From Nereocystis luetkeana (taxonomy: Eukaryota; Sar; Phaeophyceae; Laminariales; Laminariaceae), in contig JARUPZ010000004.1 in NCBI GenBank assembly GCA_031213475.1, positions 4,225,169 to 4,289,168 of the forward strand: 64,000 nucleotides of DNA. The letters are read 5' to 3'. Positions within the stretch are counted from its first letter, which is position 1. Every line of letters begins with the position of its first letter. Positions 1-10,644 of this stretch are shown here, piece by piece. Under the pieces are notes generated by a model. It saw nothing but the letters and a program-made list of their open reading frames with translations. It was not told where the DNA came from and ran no database searches. Position numbers and translations under genes: made by a program.

Positions 1-8
1 TAACGACA

Positions 9-24
9 TACCAGGTACCAGGTA
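9..24. other. Two overlapping copies of the TACCWGGTA palindrome
   Basis: TACCAGGTA occurs at 9-17 and again at 16-24, sharing two bases. This is the only doubled example of a motif found 21 times in the window. The other starts are 2218, 3469, 7565, 8057, 11935, 20525, 20684, 22214, 22823, 26151, 26398, 28146, 32841, 36982, 50359, 52228, 52806, 56627 and 59888. The function is unknown. Confidence 0.8.
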
Positions 25-1225
25 CAGCAGTACCTCCCCGAGGGATTTCAGTTGCGGAACTTGACGGGTAAAGCGGGCGGTTTCGGGGACAGCAACTGAC
101 TGCGTGACCGGGGGGGGGGCAGTACAAAGGCCGCTGAGTCGCAACGGAAAGGAATCGCACGGAACGGGCCAACATTCGTCTGCTCGTACGGTTGGCGCGC
201 TCACGCCGTTCTTAGATAGATGTGGATAGATAGCGCCAGAGCAGTATTTTGTTTACTTCGTTTTCTCGGGGCCCAAGCCCGTCGGTCTAAAAATGTGTTT
301 GGACAAAAACAAGTGCTACAAGGCATGGTCCATCGGTAGTAGCACGCCTCAGGAAGGCCGCTGCATGCCGCTGCATGCACGCGTCCATTGTGTGTGGGCC
401 TCGCGGACGCACCTGTCCGAGGCTGTCGTGCGGCAGCGTCTTGTGGAATGTCGCCGCAGAAGACCAGTCTCCGTTGTTGACATGGGCCGTGTCGTACGAC
501 CCCACGAATTCGGCTTCCGCCCAGCTGGTTCGCTGCCGTAGCACATTTGAAGCCCTTTCTTCAGGCTTAACGCATCACGGGGGGGGGGGGGGCAAATACG
601 CGTGGGGCGCAATTACGGCAGCAAACAGGTCTATTTGATGGATGTGCCTCCTGCGGTTAGGGGTTTGTAGAGAGACGGCAGGCAACACAAAGAATGATGT
701 CTGTATCGCCTTGTACGTTGCTGCTTGGAGAAAAAGCTGTCAAGCGGGTTGTCCGTAAGCTGAGAAGAGTGCCCACGTGCTTGTTGTGTTGCCATCTCCC
801 ATACCGCATATTATGGCTGGTTAGTTCTTCTAGTAGGCGCAAGTACCGAAGGAAGACGGACCGGAGCCGTTTTCGTCACCAAACCTTGGACTCACCTCTT
901 CTTTCATCACTTTTAATGGAGGCCCGTCTCAGCCGGACTTCCAAAAGCGGTACCGTAAGCAACATACACGCTTCGAGTCTATGAAACGAGCCCTGGATTG
1001 ATTGAAATATGAAGGAGCTACTCGTACGGCAACCGTTTTCCTGCTAAGGAAGTGGTCAACCAAAGCATCGTAATAACCTTTTGGGGCGAACCTTGTCGCC
1101 GTAGCTTCCTTTCTCAGTTCGCGCGATACTACAGGGGCGATACAAGCTCCGGCTGTGATTAGAACCAAGACACTTGGAAAGCAAAACACCAACTCGAGCG
1201 TTGCTAGTCGACGCCTAAGGGGCTA

Positions 1226-1300
1226 CTATCACCAGGGACCATAGAGTCACCCCGCGGTAGGGATTCCACTTTTCGGGCCAGAGGTTTCTGAGCGATTGAG
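1226..1300 (+). repeat. Dispersed repeat family G, copy 1
   Basis: This segment shares the core AGAGTCACCCC-CGGTAGGG and the end AGGTTTCTGA with the last 57 bases of the window (63944-64000), in the same orientation. The second copy runs off the window, so the full length and the ends are unknown. No coding frame is shared. Confidence 0.65.
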
Positions 1301-1517
1301 TTCTCTAGGTAAGGAACCCGCAGCGAGGAAGAAAATTTTACTCGTGTATTCGTTCTAGGACCGGCGCATTGAAGTGCTGGTCGGGTGGTGCAAAATAAAA
1401 TCTTCCAATTATGGTATCGGGTGAGATATTGAGCTCCTATTGTGAGGGGCTCAGGAACTTCTGGTGCACCCCTAAGGCGGGATGGCTCCATAGTAAATAA
1501 TATCAACTACTGTTATT

Positions 1518-1629
1518 ATTCCGGGGGACCGTAGTTAAGAGGACCAAATATTGTTGGAAAAAAATAGGCAAATATATAGGTTTTTGTTAATACCGCAGGT
1601 AGGTCCTATTAACTATGTTTCCCCGTAAT
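1518..1629. mobile_element. Family A MITE-like element, copy 1
   Basis: This is a roughly 110 bp element with inverted ends related to TTACGGGGGACCATAG and CTATGGTCCCCCGTAA, an AT-rich centre and flanking TA. TA target duplications are typical of Tc1/mariner elements, so this is probably a non-autonomous member of that superfamily (inference). This copy is diverged at its right end. Confidence 0.75.
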
Positions 1630-1636
1630 CGTAGAA

Positions 1637-1706
1637 GTAGTAGGGAAATATATGAGGTTTTGTCTGTACCGTAGGTCCTGTTTTACTACGTTCCCCCGAA
1701 AATAGG
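1637..1706. mobile_element. Family A right-half fragment
   Basis: A second AGG-TTTTGT...GTAGGTCCTGTT...GTTCCCCCG right half follows copy 1 directly. This is a partial or tandem insertion of the same ~110 bp element. Confidence 0.6.
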
Positions 1707-2064
1707 AATGGCGGAGTCACGTGCCGTGTTCGGCCACGTGTGTCGTTGGACGTCGTTGTCGACCCTGCCGCCTGTCGTAGGCGTAACTATTTTTGATGTT
1801 TTCGTCGATAACGCCTACCTGACAGCGACCGGTGAGGTGTAAAACTTATGTGATCCAATCAGACCTTCACGGCCACAAGCGATTCACGTGTGTGGGTTCA
1901 CATAGCGAAACATACACCCGTCCGAACACGCCAGTGCCCGGGCACAACCAGACACGATCACCACCACCCCCCTAGACCATCTGGCTCCCTACCAGCCGTT
2001 GCGAGTCGTTGTGCAAAATCGGAGTCCCAACGCTCGAGAAACGCGTCCCTATTGGCCATTCAGG

Positions 2065-2106
2065 ATATTTATATATATATATATATATACAGGATATATA
2101 TATACA
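2065..2106. repeat. (TA)n microsatellite
   Basis: An interrupted TATA run. Similar runs occur at about 12270-12313, 19417-19430, 24338-24350, 26898-26925, 30439-30453, 31549-31566, 54230-54256, 55661-55682 and 56652-56679. Confidence 0.85.
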
Positions 2107-2253
2107 ACCACGACCCGGCCGCACTAGCTAGATCATACGGAACAGCAACTTATGTCTTTCCTGAAGTACTTCGAACATGATGCATGGTGTGGAAATCGTT
2201 GAACTGACCGAGGTGTGTACCTGGTATGTGTTTGCCTTACTTTTTACACTTAC

Positions 2254-2472
2254 CGACCCCTTTGCATCCAGAGCGTCGTCGAGCAGGCCCGCGGTGTCGC
2301 TGCTGAGAAGAGCCCGCCGTTCGGGCCTGCCCTGAGAGTCCTCAACTTCCTCCGGTGATGACCGTGCCGCAGCCTGGAACCTGATTCGGGCGTTCTCGGT
2401 CAGCTCTTCTCGTGCGCTTGCGCCAGGGACGAAGGCCATAGACACAGCGACAAGTACAGCAAGACCCTTCAT
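2254..2472 (-). CDS. First exon of a secreted or endomembrane protein (unidentified)
   Basis: On the minus strand an ATG opens a 73-codon frame that ends exactly at a strong 5' splice site, TCG|GTAAGT, in phase 0. The first 20 residues look like a signal peptide: MKG, a hydrophobic core (LAVLVAVSMAFV) and a small-residue cleavage site (GASA). A charged stretch rich in Glu, Arg and Ser follows (REELTENARIRFQ...), resembling a propeptide. The frame continues past the splice site but loses character, so the donor is preferred. An in-frame GTG lies four codons upstream, but the ATG places the hydrophobic core better. I could not locate the next exon at lower coordinates. I do not recognise the family. 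Confidence 0.55.
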
Positions 2473-3088
2473 GTTGAGAGGCACGACCTTGTGCCAGATG
2501 CGATGCTTCGTGAGCGGTCGCCGCCTGGACGAGGGAAAAGACCCGCGGTGTGCACACCTGAAGGCCGAAAAACACGCGCGAGAGTCTCAATGAGTGCCCT
2601 TGGGTAGTTCACCGTGGTACCGTAATACTGCTGCTGTGTTTAGTACAAAGTTATTAGAGACCGGCGATGTTTTCCTTACATTTGCACATGCAAAAACCCT
2701 CTACCAGCACGAGGTGTACGATTGACACTATTTCAAGTGGTATACTACTTTATGTAGCGTACAACAACGTTTCTTGCAGCACAGTAACACGAATACACGC
2801 TTGATGCGATTCGATCTTTATCCGGCAATGCTCCCCAGAGCCTGTACCTGGTGCGTGCAATTGGTTGCTTATGCTACTTATTGAGTATTCATACATACAC
2901 GTATTTTCTATCCCATTCATTTACTCGCCCTTCTCTTTCCTAATTCCTCTCAATTTATGTAACTGAGGTTCGAGATCGCATAGTACGCTCTTACCTTCCC
3001 CTCCCCCCATTCCATGGTATACCCATCGTTGTGTCTGCAAGTGGACCCACCAGACAACAAAATAAATTAATTCTACGCCGTCAATACA

Positions 3089-3305
3089 TGCAAGAAAGTC
3101 CGCCTCACAAACGGTTCTTAGTAGGATTCAGCCCGCCCTTCACGCCTCTCGCGCAAGACCTCACGGCGCCTCGCGCTTGGTGCAAGTGATGTCGGCCCTG
3201 GTAGGTGAAAACCCGACGCGCTCCGTCCCGGCATTGTAAGGGTGCGAGGGTCTACGACCATACGATTACGGTCATTTACGACACCAGTACACCCCCCCCC
3301 CCTCT
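3089..3305 (+). repeat. Dispersed repeat family F, copy 1
   Basis: About 215 bp share extended similarity with 49398-49630 in the same orientation. Landmarks in order are a GCAAG...GTCCGCCT start, a CGGTTCTT block, a GCGCTT-GTGCAAGT block, AAAACCCGAC, CCCCGGCATTGTA-like, GCGAGGGTCT and a terminal C run (3292-3302). Both copies end in the C run, and sequence beyond it is unrelated. I find no open frame conserved between the copies. It may be a SINE-like or structured-RNA-derived repeat, but no clear A and B boxes are visible. Confidence 0.7.
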
Positions 3306-3410
3306 ATGACTAAGGCTCGCCTCTTGCGTTGTTATCGCGAGAACGGTTCAGCATTTCCTTCCCTCGTCAACTCGCTTCTACTTTCAAAATCGTACCGATA
3401 TATGTGCTAT

Positions 3411-3525
3411 TATTACGGGGAGTCATAGGGAATGGGACCAAATATAGCCCGAACAAAAGGTAACTACATACCAGGTATGTTTTGTGTGTACCGTCGGCTC
3501 TATTTTCTATGGTCCCCCGTGATAT
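3411..3525. mobile_element. Family A MITE-like element, copy 2
   Basis: The ends are TATTACGGGG and GGTCCCCCGTGATA, with central similarity to the family. It carries an exact TACCAGGTA (3469-3477) where most other copies read TATATAGGT. Confidence 0.8.
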
Positions 3526-5549
3526 TGCCTTAATAGCAGGGGTGAATTAACCAATAGAACAACAGTGCTAGTTGTTCGCGGACGATGAAACGCGCCATGT
3601 ACCACTTTGTCGTAGGGGAGCTACACGAACGAATTACTTGGCACGTTTTCCCAGGGGGATGTCTGCTGCAAGGCAAGGGAGGGGTATCTGCGTTATATAT
3701 GTCCGGTGGGATCTCCCAAAGGTCGGGCTGTTTTCTTCTTTCGTGTTTTCCCGGCTATAAGGCCCTTTCTAGTGCGATAAATGCATCGACGTAGACCCAA
3801 CCATGCTCCCAACTCCATAACCTCTAACCCTGCCCCTAACCCGGGCATCAAAAGGCCGAAAACGGGCAGGAGACGCGATTGGGCCGCATTCCAATGTTTC
3901 GGTAAGAGTCCGAACGCGCGGAAGAAGGAGATGGATTTTTCCCGCTCACACTATTCGTGACTTGTTAAATTTCCGATTCTCTTTCCTAGAATCTTTCTCT
4001 CGACCAAAACGTTAACACCACTGATGATCCAAGGATCCCTCATGCTACCCGTTATGATCACAGGACGACCTAAGGGAAAAGATATGTCTTTGACCTTCAA
4101 GTTCATTTTTTTTCACTTCGTCAATGGTCGAAGGACTTAGGCAAACCAGCGAACAATTACCCCCTCCTTCCCCCCAGTTGCTTGCGCTCTGCTCCGGAAA
4201 AGATGCGTGATCAGTGGTTAAATTACTAAGGCAAGCAACAAATGAGTCACCCCCCCCCCCCTCTCCTCATGTCTAGCCAAAACAATATTCTGCGGCGAGC
4301 CGTTGGTAGGTTTGTTTCGGGCGCCCCTGGTGCACCTGCAATTTTCTGACGCTCTTCGTTTGATTAGTTACAGCGTATCCTACACCCAGAACAGGCTAGC
4401 AAAATAAAAATGCACGCTTGGCCTGGTATGAGCAAATATATCCCATGGCCTACTACTGTGCAGATGTGTGGCCAAGAAACATTTGTGGCAACAACCAATG
4501 ATGTTGCGCACGTAGTGTCTTGGATCAGAAGCCCCACCGGTTAGAATTGTTCTGAGCCGAGGAGTGCTACAGCAGTGTACCCTTTGAAACAATATCCCGT
4601 GTATGGATGTGTCGAGGCTCTGTACCTGTGAAGGGATGCGGTGGAGGTGATGGCGTCGTCCCTGACCCTGCGCTGAAGGCTCAAAATGCACAAGAATGAA
4701 AATAGTTGCTGCGATAAGTTGCTCTCTCTCTTGACGCCAAAGAGGAGCCAACGCTTTTCCTGGTGAGAGCGCCGGTACTATAATTGTTCAAGCTGTTTTC
4801 GTGTACCTGGTGAGATAGGGTATGGTGGCGATGACGGCGCTGCCTCGGACTCTGTGCCGATAGCCCGGGGGTTTGTTTTGTTTCGTAAATTGTTTGCCGT
4901 GAGGGGTAGTAGCTGCCGTCGGAATTCTCGATCTCCCGGCGTACGTCAGCACCCCTGGGGTGAAACGGCTTCATTTTACGGCAGAGATAGCACCTACTAC
5001 TACTGTACGCTCACTAACGCATCCTCCCTAGACTTGAAGGACATCTGTACTACAGTATCTTAAAGTCACTCCAAAAACCTTTTGTCAGAGAAGCGAATGG
5101 TGCGACGATCCGATGAAGTATCCTGTAGCCTACAAGAAGTAAGTGTATCACGGAACATTTTGTAATTCACTCTTCTTCTGTTGGTATTCCAACAATATCG
5201 GGCTGAGGAACCCGACCGGTCCCAAGGACAGCCTGGGCAAAAGTTGCCGCCTTTGTTGTAGCACGCGTCAAGCGCGCCATGTAAATATAGCCGTGTTGGA
5301 AGGGCGAGTTTATTTATGGGCCAACAATGTTTTTGTCCGGCTGCCGGGCGGCGTCCTCATCAATTGGAAAGGTCTACCCACGGATAGAGATGTCGAATTA
5401 GGGACGAACTAGCTTGTGCTACAATTCCCTATTTCGGCGAAAGATGGGCATAACAGCGCGTACTACACAACTTGGGAAACATCGTCACTAAGTGGATCGA
5501 AGCACACATCTTACAGAGCACTTTCCCTCATTTCGCAGTTTATTGTTCT
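3526..5549. other. Intergenic stretch without a supported gene
   Basis: This stretch contains a C12 run (4250-4261). It also holds a diverged local duplication: a GTACCTG-TGA...GGTGG-GATG segment near 4620-4680 resembles one near 4800-4860. Open frames at about 4380-4974 on the minus strand cover this duplication but overlap each other and have no splice or start support. A plus-strand frame at 5143-5412 is similarly unsupported. Confidence 0.5.
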
Positions 5550-5776
5550 TTACCCAGTGTATCTGGGTTTTAGGTAGAGGCACAACTTGCACGCCTCGCG
5601 CCAGTTGTCGTAGATGCCTGCTTGGCCTGGTTTGGTGTTGATGAAGGGGTCGATGCTCTCGCGCACACCAGAGTACTCTGAGCCTACTAGCCAGCCGACG
5701 TGTGCCATCGACATTGTCGAAGCAGGTCGCAGGTCCACAATGCAAGCTCGGATTCCGAGAGCGGCTTCCAGCGGAG
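5550..5776 (-). CDS. Probable terminal exon of an unidentified host gene
   Basis: On the minus strand an open frame of about 75 codons ends at a TAA stop (5550-5552). Its upstream edge at 5776 is a good 3' splice site, GGCTGGCAG|CTCC. A strong donor, GGTG|GTAAGTACC, lies at 5901, giving a 124 bp GT-AG intron (5777-5900). In phase 1 the two exons read through. The protein contains stretches such as GWLVGSEYSGVRES, DPFINTKPGQAG and YDNWREACKLCLYLKPRY, with ordinary composition and no low complexity. A second frame across the same junction also stays open for about 40 codons, so the reading frame is not certain. I do not recognise the family. Earlier exons would lie above 5901. Confidence 0.45.
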
Positions 5777-6137
5777 CTGCCAGCCGGAGAATATGCAGGG
5801 GTTTCTTGAAGGAATATCAAAAGCTTCTTTTTGTATGTAATGGACATGGGGTGTTGCAATTTTTCAACAGCCTATAGTATGTATAGAACAAGGTACTTAC
5901 CACCAACTGGTCCTTGCCTTTGACCATAATGGCAATGGTTTAAACATTTCCCTCCTAGTTTTGAGGATGACCCAAACATATATATGCACATGGTAAAAAC
6001 AAGGACACTCCTCTTTTGAGAAATGGCTGGTCTTTGTTTGCGTCGAAGGGAGCGAAGCCGGTGGCCACCGCGCCGCTGCGAGCGTGGTCGCGCCCTTCAA
6101 GTACGGGTCAAATTTTGCCGACGACGTCTAATCGCCC

Positions 6138-6225
6138 TCGCTGCTGCCTGGGCTGCTGCTTCATTCGCTGCTGCTGCTGCTGCTGCTGCTACTGCCGCTG
6201 CTGCCGCTGCTGCTATCGCTTTCAT
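6138..6225. repeat. GCT/CTG trinucleotide tract
   Basis: An imperfect (GCT)n tract with CTAC and CCGCTG interruptions. It would encode poly-Ala or poly-Leu in plus-strand frames, but no supported gene contains it. Confidence 0.8.
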
Positions 6226-7684
6226 TCCAGGGAGAAGCCAAATCTTACACAAGCGTCAAAGCCCGTTGACACAGCTCGATGTAGGTGTGATGCCTGGTCG
6301 TGGGTGACGGATGTACTTCGCAGACCGGCAGTAGTATACTGCTGCCGCAGCGATGCTCGCTAGGAACCGGGCTCAGTTCTGAGTGGGTTCACTGATTGCT
6401 GCCCCCTCTATGAGTTGAGAACCTACATCCCACAATACCAGGCAGATAGATTCTGACTTTTGGGCTTCGAAGATCGCTGAAGGAAAAAAAAACAGAAATC
6501 CCGGCTCATCATCATGCCGTAATTCCGTAATCCGACAACTATATATACTGCTCTCTTGTTTGTGCATGATTTTCGCTGTTTGTTTGGTTGACCGTGGGGT
6601 GGTTGCTTACTGTTTCTCTGAACCCTTGCATGAACAACTGTTTTGCCTCTTTCGGAGAATGTAGGATACCTATTTATCCATTGATGTCATGACCAAGCGG
6701 TTCTTACATAATATACGCTCGGAGAGGCTTTTTTTCAAATGTTTCGGCCTCCCCAAAAGGAAGTCCGGTGGTAACAACGCAAGCGTAATAAAGCTCCTGT
6801 CTGTGGGACCCGCGAGAACTCTTCCTTGATGGCGCAAGCAATCGCTGTGGGCGAGTTGTCCCTCAGGAGGGACCCCCACACCGGCAACAACTAACGCCAA
6901 GAGTCGTGGGCTCAACGCTTGAAAATGACGTCGACCATGACGTTGACCGCACGTTAGCTGTATGTAGCACGCCGCCGTCGTTCGTCCCTCGACATTAAAG
7001 CACGGTCGCTTGTGGAATGCCGCCGAAAGCAGGCGGGGTGGCACTGTAAGGGCTATAAAGTAGAAATGTTTATTTGGCTGTTTTACGACGGTCCACACGA
7101 CGAGCAGCATGATGAGCGGTCAGCGGTAAACACGGGTTGGATAATGTTTGGCGCCTCGTGCTGTACGACCGTCCCTTCTCTTCTTTCTCGGACTCCCTAT
7201 CTATGTATCAAATCATAAGAGGGTCTATGTTTTACATGTATGTAGGGGTGGGGGTGGATGGAGCGGTTCATCAACGTTTCGAGCTACTGTACGTATTACA
7301 GCAGTAATTAATTAATGAATTAGGTTTGACACAAGATGCAGGCGGTATGTAAAAATCTCTCAACCCTCGTACGGTAGTACGTGGCCGCGGGTGGTGCTAT
7401 ATTCATCGCCTTTCCCCTCTCTCAAGCGAACTTCGAAAGGGGTCACCTATAGGAAAGTCAGTTTTTGCCCGAGGTAATTATTGAGAGCTCCTGAGCTTGA
7501 GAACTCGAGAACAACCGTAGTTCATCACTTGGTTATACTTGATATATGTATGAGACATACGTCGTACCTGGTACGTTAATAATATCGTTTCAGATTTAGT
7601 TGGTAATACATCGGCTAGGAACCAGCAGAGTCAATCATGGCGGAAACTGAATGAATACAATAGAGTAGACAAGCCTAAAGTTGG
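6226..7684. other. Intergenic stretch
   Basis: No supported gene. A 146-codon minus-strand open frame (6670-7110) is the longest. It has no ATG-supported start, no repeat family and no recognisable motif, so I leave it uncalled. Confidence 0.5.
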
Positions 7685-7800
7685 CACAGAAGTGAGGTAG
7701 ACTTAGTGTATGGGTTTCCTTTTGTTCCCGAGGTTTTCTTCTTTCGAGAAAGTTATGAGTGATTCATGTTGAAGATCATGCAGCATTGTCGGATGACAAG
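7685..7800 (+). repeat. Dispersed repeat family J, copy 1
   Basis: This copy is similar to 27004-27116 in the same orientation. Shared blocks are GGTTTCCTTT, GATTTTCTT-like, TGATTGAT-like, ATCATGC-GCA and GGATG-CAAG. It lies about 150 bp upstream of the tRNA-like sequence at 7947, but the second copy has no such neighbour. Confidence 0.5.
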
Positions 7801-7946
7801 ATACATAATACTAATTTAATACTGGTGCACCTTGTTTTTTGGTGATTTATTCTGGTAAGATTGGTTGCACCTTCCATGTTTGAAGTAATCGGATGCTATG
7901 GACAAAATTGCGATTTTGTGTGTGGATGGTATGCTTCTAATAAGGC

Positions 7947-8018
7947 GTCCCCGTGGCTTGGTAGGTAGTCTTCGTGCCTACTAAGATCAATTTCGTGAGT
8001 TCGAGTCCCACCGAGTGC
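7947..8018 (+). pseudogene. Degenerate tRNA-like sequence (pol III A and B boxes)
   Basis: TGGCTTGGTAGG (7954-7965) matches an A box, and AGTTCGAGTCC (7998-8008) matches a B box. Their starts are 44 bases apart, as in tRNAs. With position 1 at 7947, the acceptor stem pairs at 5 of 7 positions (GTCCCCG with CGAGTGC) and the T stem at 4 of 5 (GTGAG with CCCAC). The D stem is weak and no clean anticodon stem forms. It is therefore a tRNA pseudogene or the head of a tRNA-derived SINE, not a working tRNA. Confidence 0.5.
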
Positions 8019-8056
8019 GTACTCGGAAGGACTTTCTCTGGGTTGCATATCATACG

Positions 8057-8490
8057 TACCTGGTACTGATCAGCGCAAAGCGTGAGACTTTATATGTTAG
8101 CAACATTCGATGGAAATCGATGAGCTCCAGTGGGGAGATGCTGAGACCTATATAAGCGATAAAAATGAACCATCTGTGACCACGGCTTGTCCGGAAGATC
8201 GCTGAGAGTAAAACCTCGAATGCGCCACGCTGAAAAGTTAAAGTGATGATCAGAATAAAATGGAGAAAACATATGCACATACATTGTCAAGTTGCAAATG
8301 GAACAATAATATAGTAAGGTTTCTCCCAGACCAATTTTACTCATTCCACTATGTTCTGAAACGAAGCGAACGTTGTGTTTGGGAATATCATGCCCAAAGT
8401 AAGCGATCGTTCGTACTCGTAGAGGCCATTACTATATAAATCCAAACAAAGCGACCGTTCGCATGTTAAAATTGTATCCAATTGTCCTAT
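8057..8490. other. Intergenic stretch
   Basis: It begins with a TACCTGGTA motif (8057). A segment around 8170-8300 weakly resembles repeat family E (CTCGAATGCGCCAC), perhaps an older copy. No gene is supported. Confidence 0.4.
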
Positions 8491-8612
8491 TATTACGGGG
8501 ACCATAGTTAATAGGACCTGTGGTATACACAAAAGAAACTATCAGGTATGTATGTACTTACCTAATTTTACTCACAACATTTGGTCCTATTTACTAGGGT
8601 CCCCCGTAATAG
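8491..8612. mobile_element. Family A MITE-like element, copy 3
   Basis: The TATTACGGGGACCATAGTTAATAGGACC start is mirrored by GGTCC...GGGTCCCCCGTAATA at the end, with TA on both sides. The centre holds TATCAGGTATG, one base off the TACCWGGTA motif. Confidence 0.85.
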
Positions 8613-8744
8613 AGTACGGTACAGATTGGCGCCTTCCTATTTATTTATATAATATTATTTCTGTAAGAATTAGTCTTGGGGTGAGATGAACATTTCTCAT
8701 GATCGATAATGACATCTCCATCATCTCATAAATAGTTCATACAA

Positions 8745-8962
8745 CCGTTAACGGGGGATTCGCCGCCATGCGCATGCCCGTAATGACCTAAGATGTAGGC
8801 TAATCGAGGTCTTGAATGCGACACTACTGCCAAGTGGCACAATACACATACATTTCGTTGAGTGAAGAGAGAGAAAACACTGGAATCAGATTCGATGAGC
8901 CAACAATAAATTAAACGTTGTAATCCGGCACACCTTTTGACCACCTGGCACAACGCGTGAAC
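8745..8962 (+). repeat. Dispersed repeat family E, copy 1
   Basis: About 210 bp share similarity with 9400-9618 in the same orientation, about 650 bp apart. Shared blocks include GCGCATGCCCG, AATGACC, GATGTAGGC, TCGAGG, AACACTGG, GATTC-ATGA and TGGCAC. Minus-strand frames through both copies share words such as SRPRLAYILGH, so the pair may preserve a short stretch of old coding sequence. Confidence 0.7.
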
Positions 8963-9246
8963 CAATACAAGAAAAACTATTATGTCGGACGCAGACGATT
9001 TACATAAAAAGCCGACTCAAAACGTTTTGGTTTGTCGTATCAACGTATCAACATTACTAGGTATCGCTCTCATCTGTTTTTTTTTTTCCCGTCTCCCCTA
9101 TTGGGTCCACTCAAGGTGCCGTTGTTACCTGCTGGCCTTTCTTGGTGCAACAGCAGCATCGATCGGGAATTGATCCGAACCGCACGAGGCCATCGCTGGC
9201 TGAGCAGGAAGGGTCGAGCTAGGCGAGGTACTTCCAGGCAACACCG

Positions 9247-9340
9247 CACCGAGAAGTGGACCTCATATCAAGCTAGGTCGGTTTCGGCTCGAAACTTACT
9301 CGAGTACAAAATCGAGTCTCATACGTAGCTCTGCGGAGCT
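9247..9340 (+). repeat. Dispersed repeat family D, copy 1
   Basis: GTGGACCTCATATCAAGC, then GGTCGGTTTCGGCTCGAAAC, then AAATCGAGT and a TAGCTC block. Related copies lie at 11163-11262 (plus), 31178-31245 (minus) and 45556-45632 (minus). Confidence 0.65.
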
Positions 9341-9399
9341 TCCATCTCATGGGAGTCACACTTTATATGTTTACAGGAGGGGTTTAGCCGCGGCGGGCT

Positions 9400-9618
9400 G
9401 GCGCCCTCTTTGGCCCCGCGCATGCCCGGAATGACCGAGGATGTAGGCAAGTCGAGGCCGTGAATGCAACAGCACTGCTCTGCCAAGGGGCACACTCGAA
9501 ATTCTTCGTGTTGGAGTGAAAACGAAAAAAACACTGGGACCGGATTCCATGAAGCGGCAACATATTAAGTGTGTCGCCATTCGGCACAACGTTTGGCACC
9601 TGGCACGATTTAGGAGGA
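9400..9618 (+). repeat. Dispersed repeat family E, copy 2
   Basis: Second copy of the ~210 bp repeat at 8745-8962, separated from it by a family D repeat. The order E-D-E suggests a local duplication or nested insertions. Confidence 0.7.
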
Positions 9619-10644
9619 GTACTATATGATACGGCGTGATTTAAACAGCGTTGTTGTCAACAACTACAGACAGCAGTAGTACAGCAGTAGCATCAGGGAC
9701 GCCCTGAACAATATTTTGTCGACACCCCAAGTCGATGATGGCCAGGATGGCAACAAAACCAACGCGCTGTGATTACAGCACGATTTAGGAGGAAACCAAA
9801 ACTTACGGGTACTACAGTAGGTTTTTGCTTGATGACAGCGCTCCGGTTTGCCCTTTTATTTTCTGTCTTCTTTCACGTGGGGTGCCTAAGCAAAAAAGCA
9901 TGTAAAAAAAGTTCTGAAAAATAGGAAACAAGCCGGAACGCTGTCACCCCAGAGCGCGATTCAGGCAGAAACAATTTGTTTTCTTCGTAAGAACTTCCTG
10001 GTTTGTTTTCCGTTTGACTTTTTTTCACCTGGGGTGTCGAACACGGACGGACTCCCCCGGACGCCCTCGGCAGCATAACAAACAATTGGTAGTGCCAAAG
10101 ATAACGGGAAAGTGATACATAGCACCCAAATAATACAAAACGAGAGCCCTCTTGTTGGATATTCTTGTAACTAACACAGCAGCAGGTCTCCTGGACGGTT
10201 AACACTCCCATTGGAACCTTATTCAGTGCCAAACTCGGGATCGGCGGCGTTGCTTATCTTTTGGGTAGCCTTCGATCGCTTCTCTTTCTCAGAGGTCCGC
10301 TTCTTGTCTTGATGTCCGTTCTGCGCCGTGTTTTTCAAACTCAACTTCCTAAATTGTGTCGACAATTTGACAATGTTTTTGTTCGTCGGTGAACGTGCTA
10401 TACTGCTGTATACACTACTCCTCGAATGACGGCAACAACAGTACGGCAGCCGTCCTTGAGGCACACCGGCGTGCCTGGTATGCAGCGCAGCAGCTGCACT
10501 GTGTTCGCGTGTTAACACAACCATATCAGCAGCAAGCACTGCCCATTTTAACTCGACGACCTCCTACTCAGTGCCAGAGCTCGTTCGTCCTTACCCACGA
10601 ATGGAGCTCCGTATGTATATAGAATATGGTTTTCTTCCATTCTA
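9619..10644. other. Intergenic stretch
   Basis: CAG-like short runs near 9660-9700 and several open frames under 120 codons, none with a supported start, splice site or family. No gene called. Confidence 0.5.

Larger units (their letters stand above)
1..1517. other. Gene-poor left edge
   Basis: I see no supported gene here. The open frames overlap on both strands and lack ATG starts or convincing splice sites. The stretch opens with two overlapping TACCAGGTA motifs (9-24), contains G runs at 110-119 and 579-592, and includes one copy of a dispersed repeat (1226-1300). A minus-strand open segment at about 929-1192 has a hydrophobic start followed by a polar region. It has no ATG, so I do not call it a gene. 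Confidence 0.6.

Noticed and set aside
929-1192. Minus-strand frame resembling a signal peptide plus a polar region
   Set aside because: There is no ATG and no acceptor I trust. The hydrophobic stretch alone is weak evidence.
3089-3305. 5S rRNA-derived origin of repeat F
   Set aside because: GTCTACGACCATACGA is reminiscent of the 5S start region, but the match does not continue and falls in the wrong part of the repeat.
6670-7110. 146-codon minus-strand frame
   Set aside because: No ATG-supported start, no motif, and mixed quality along its length.
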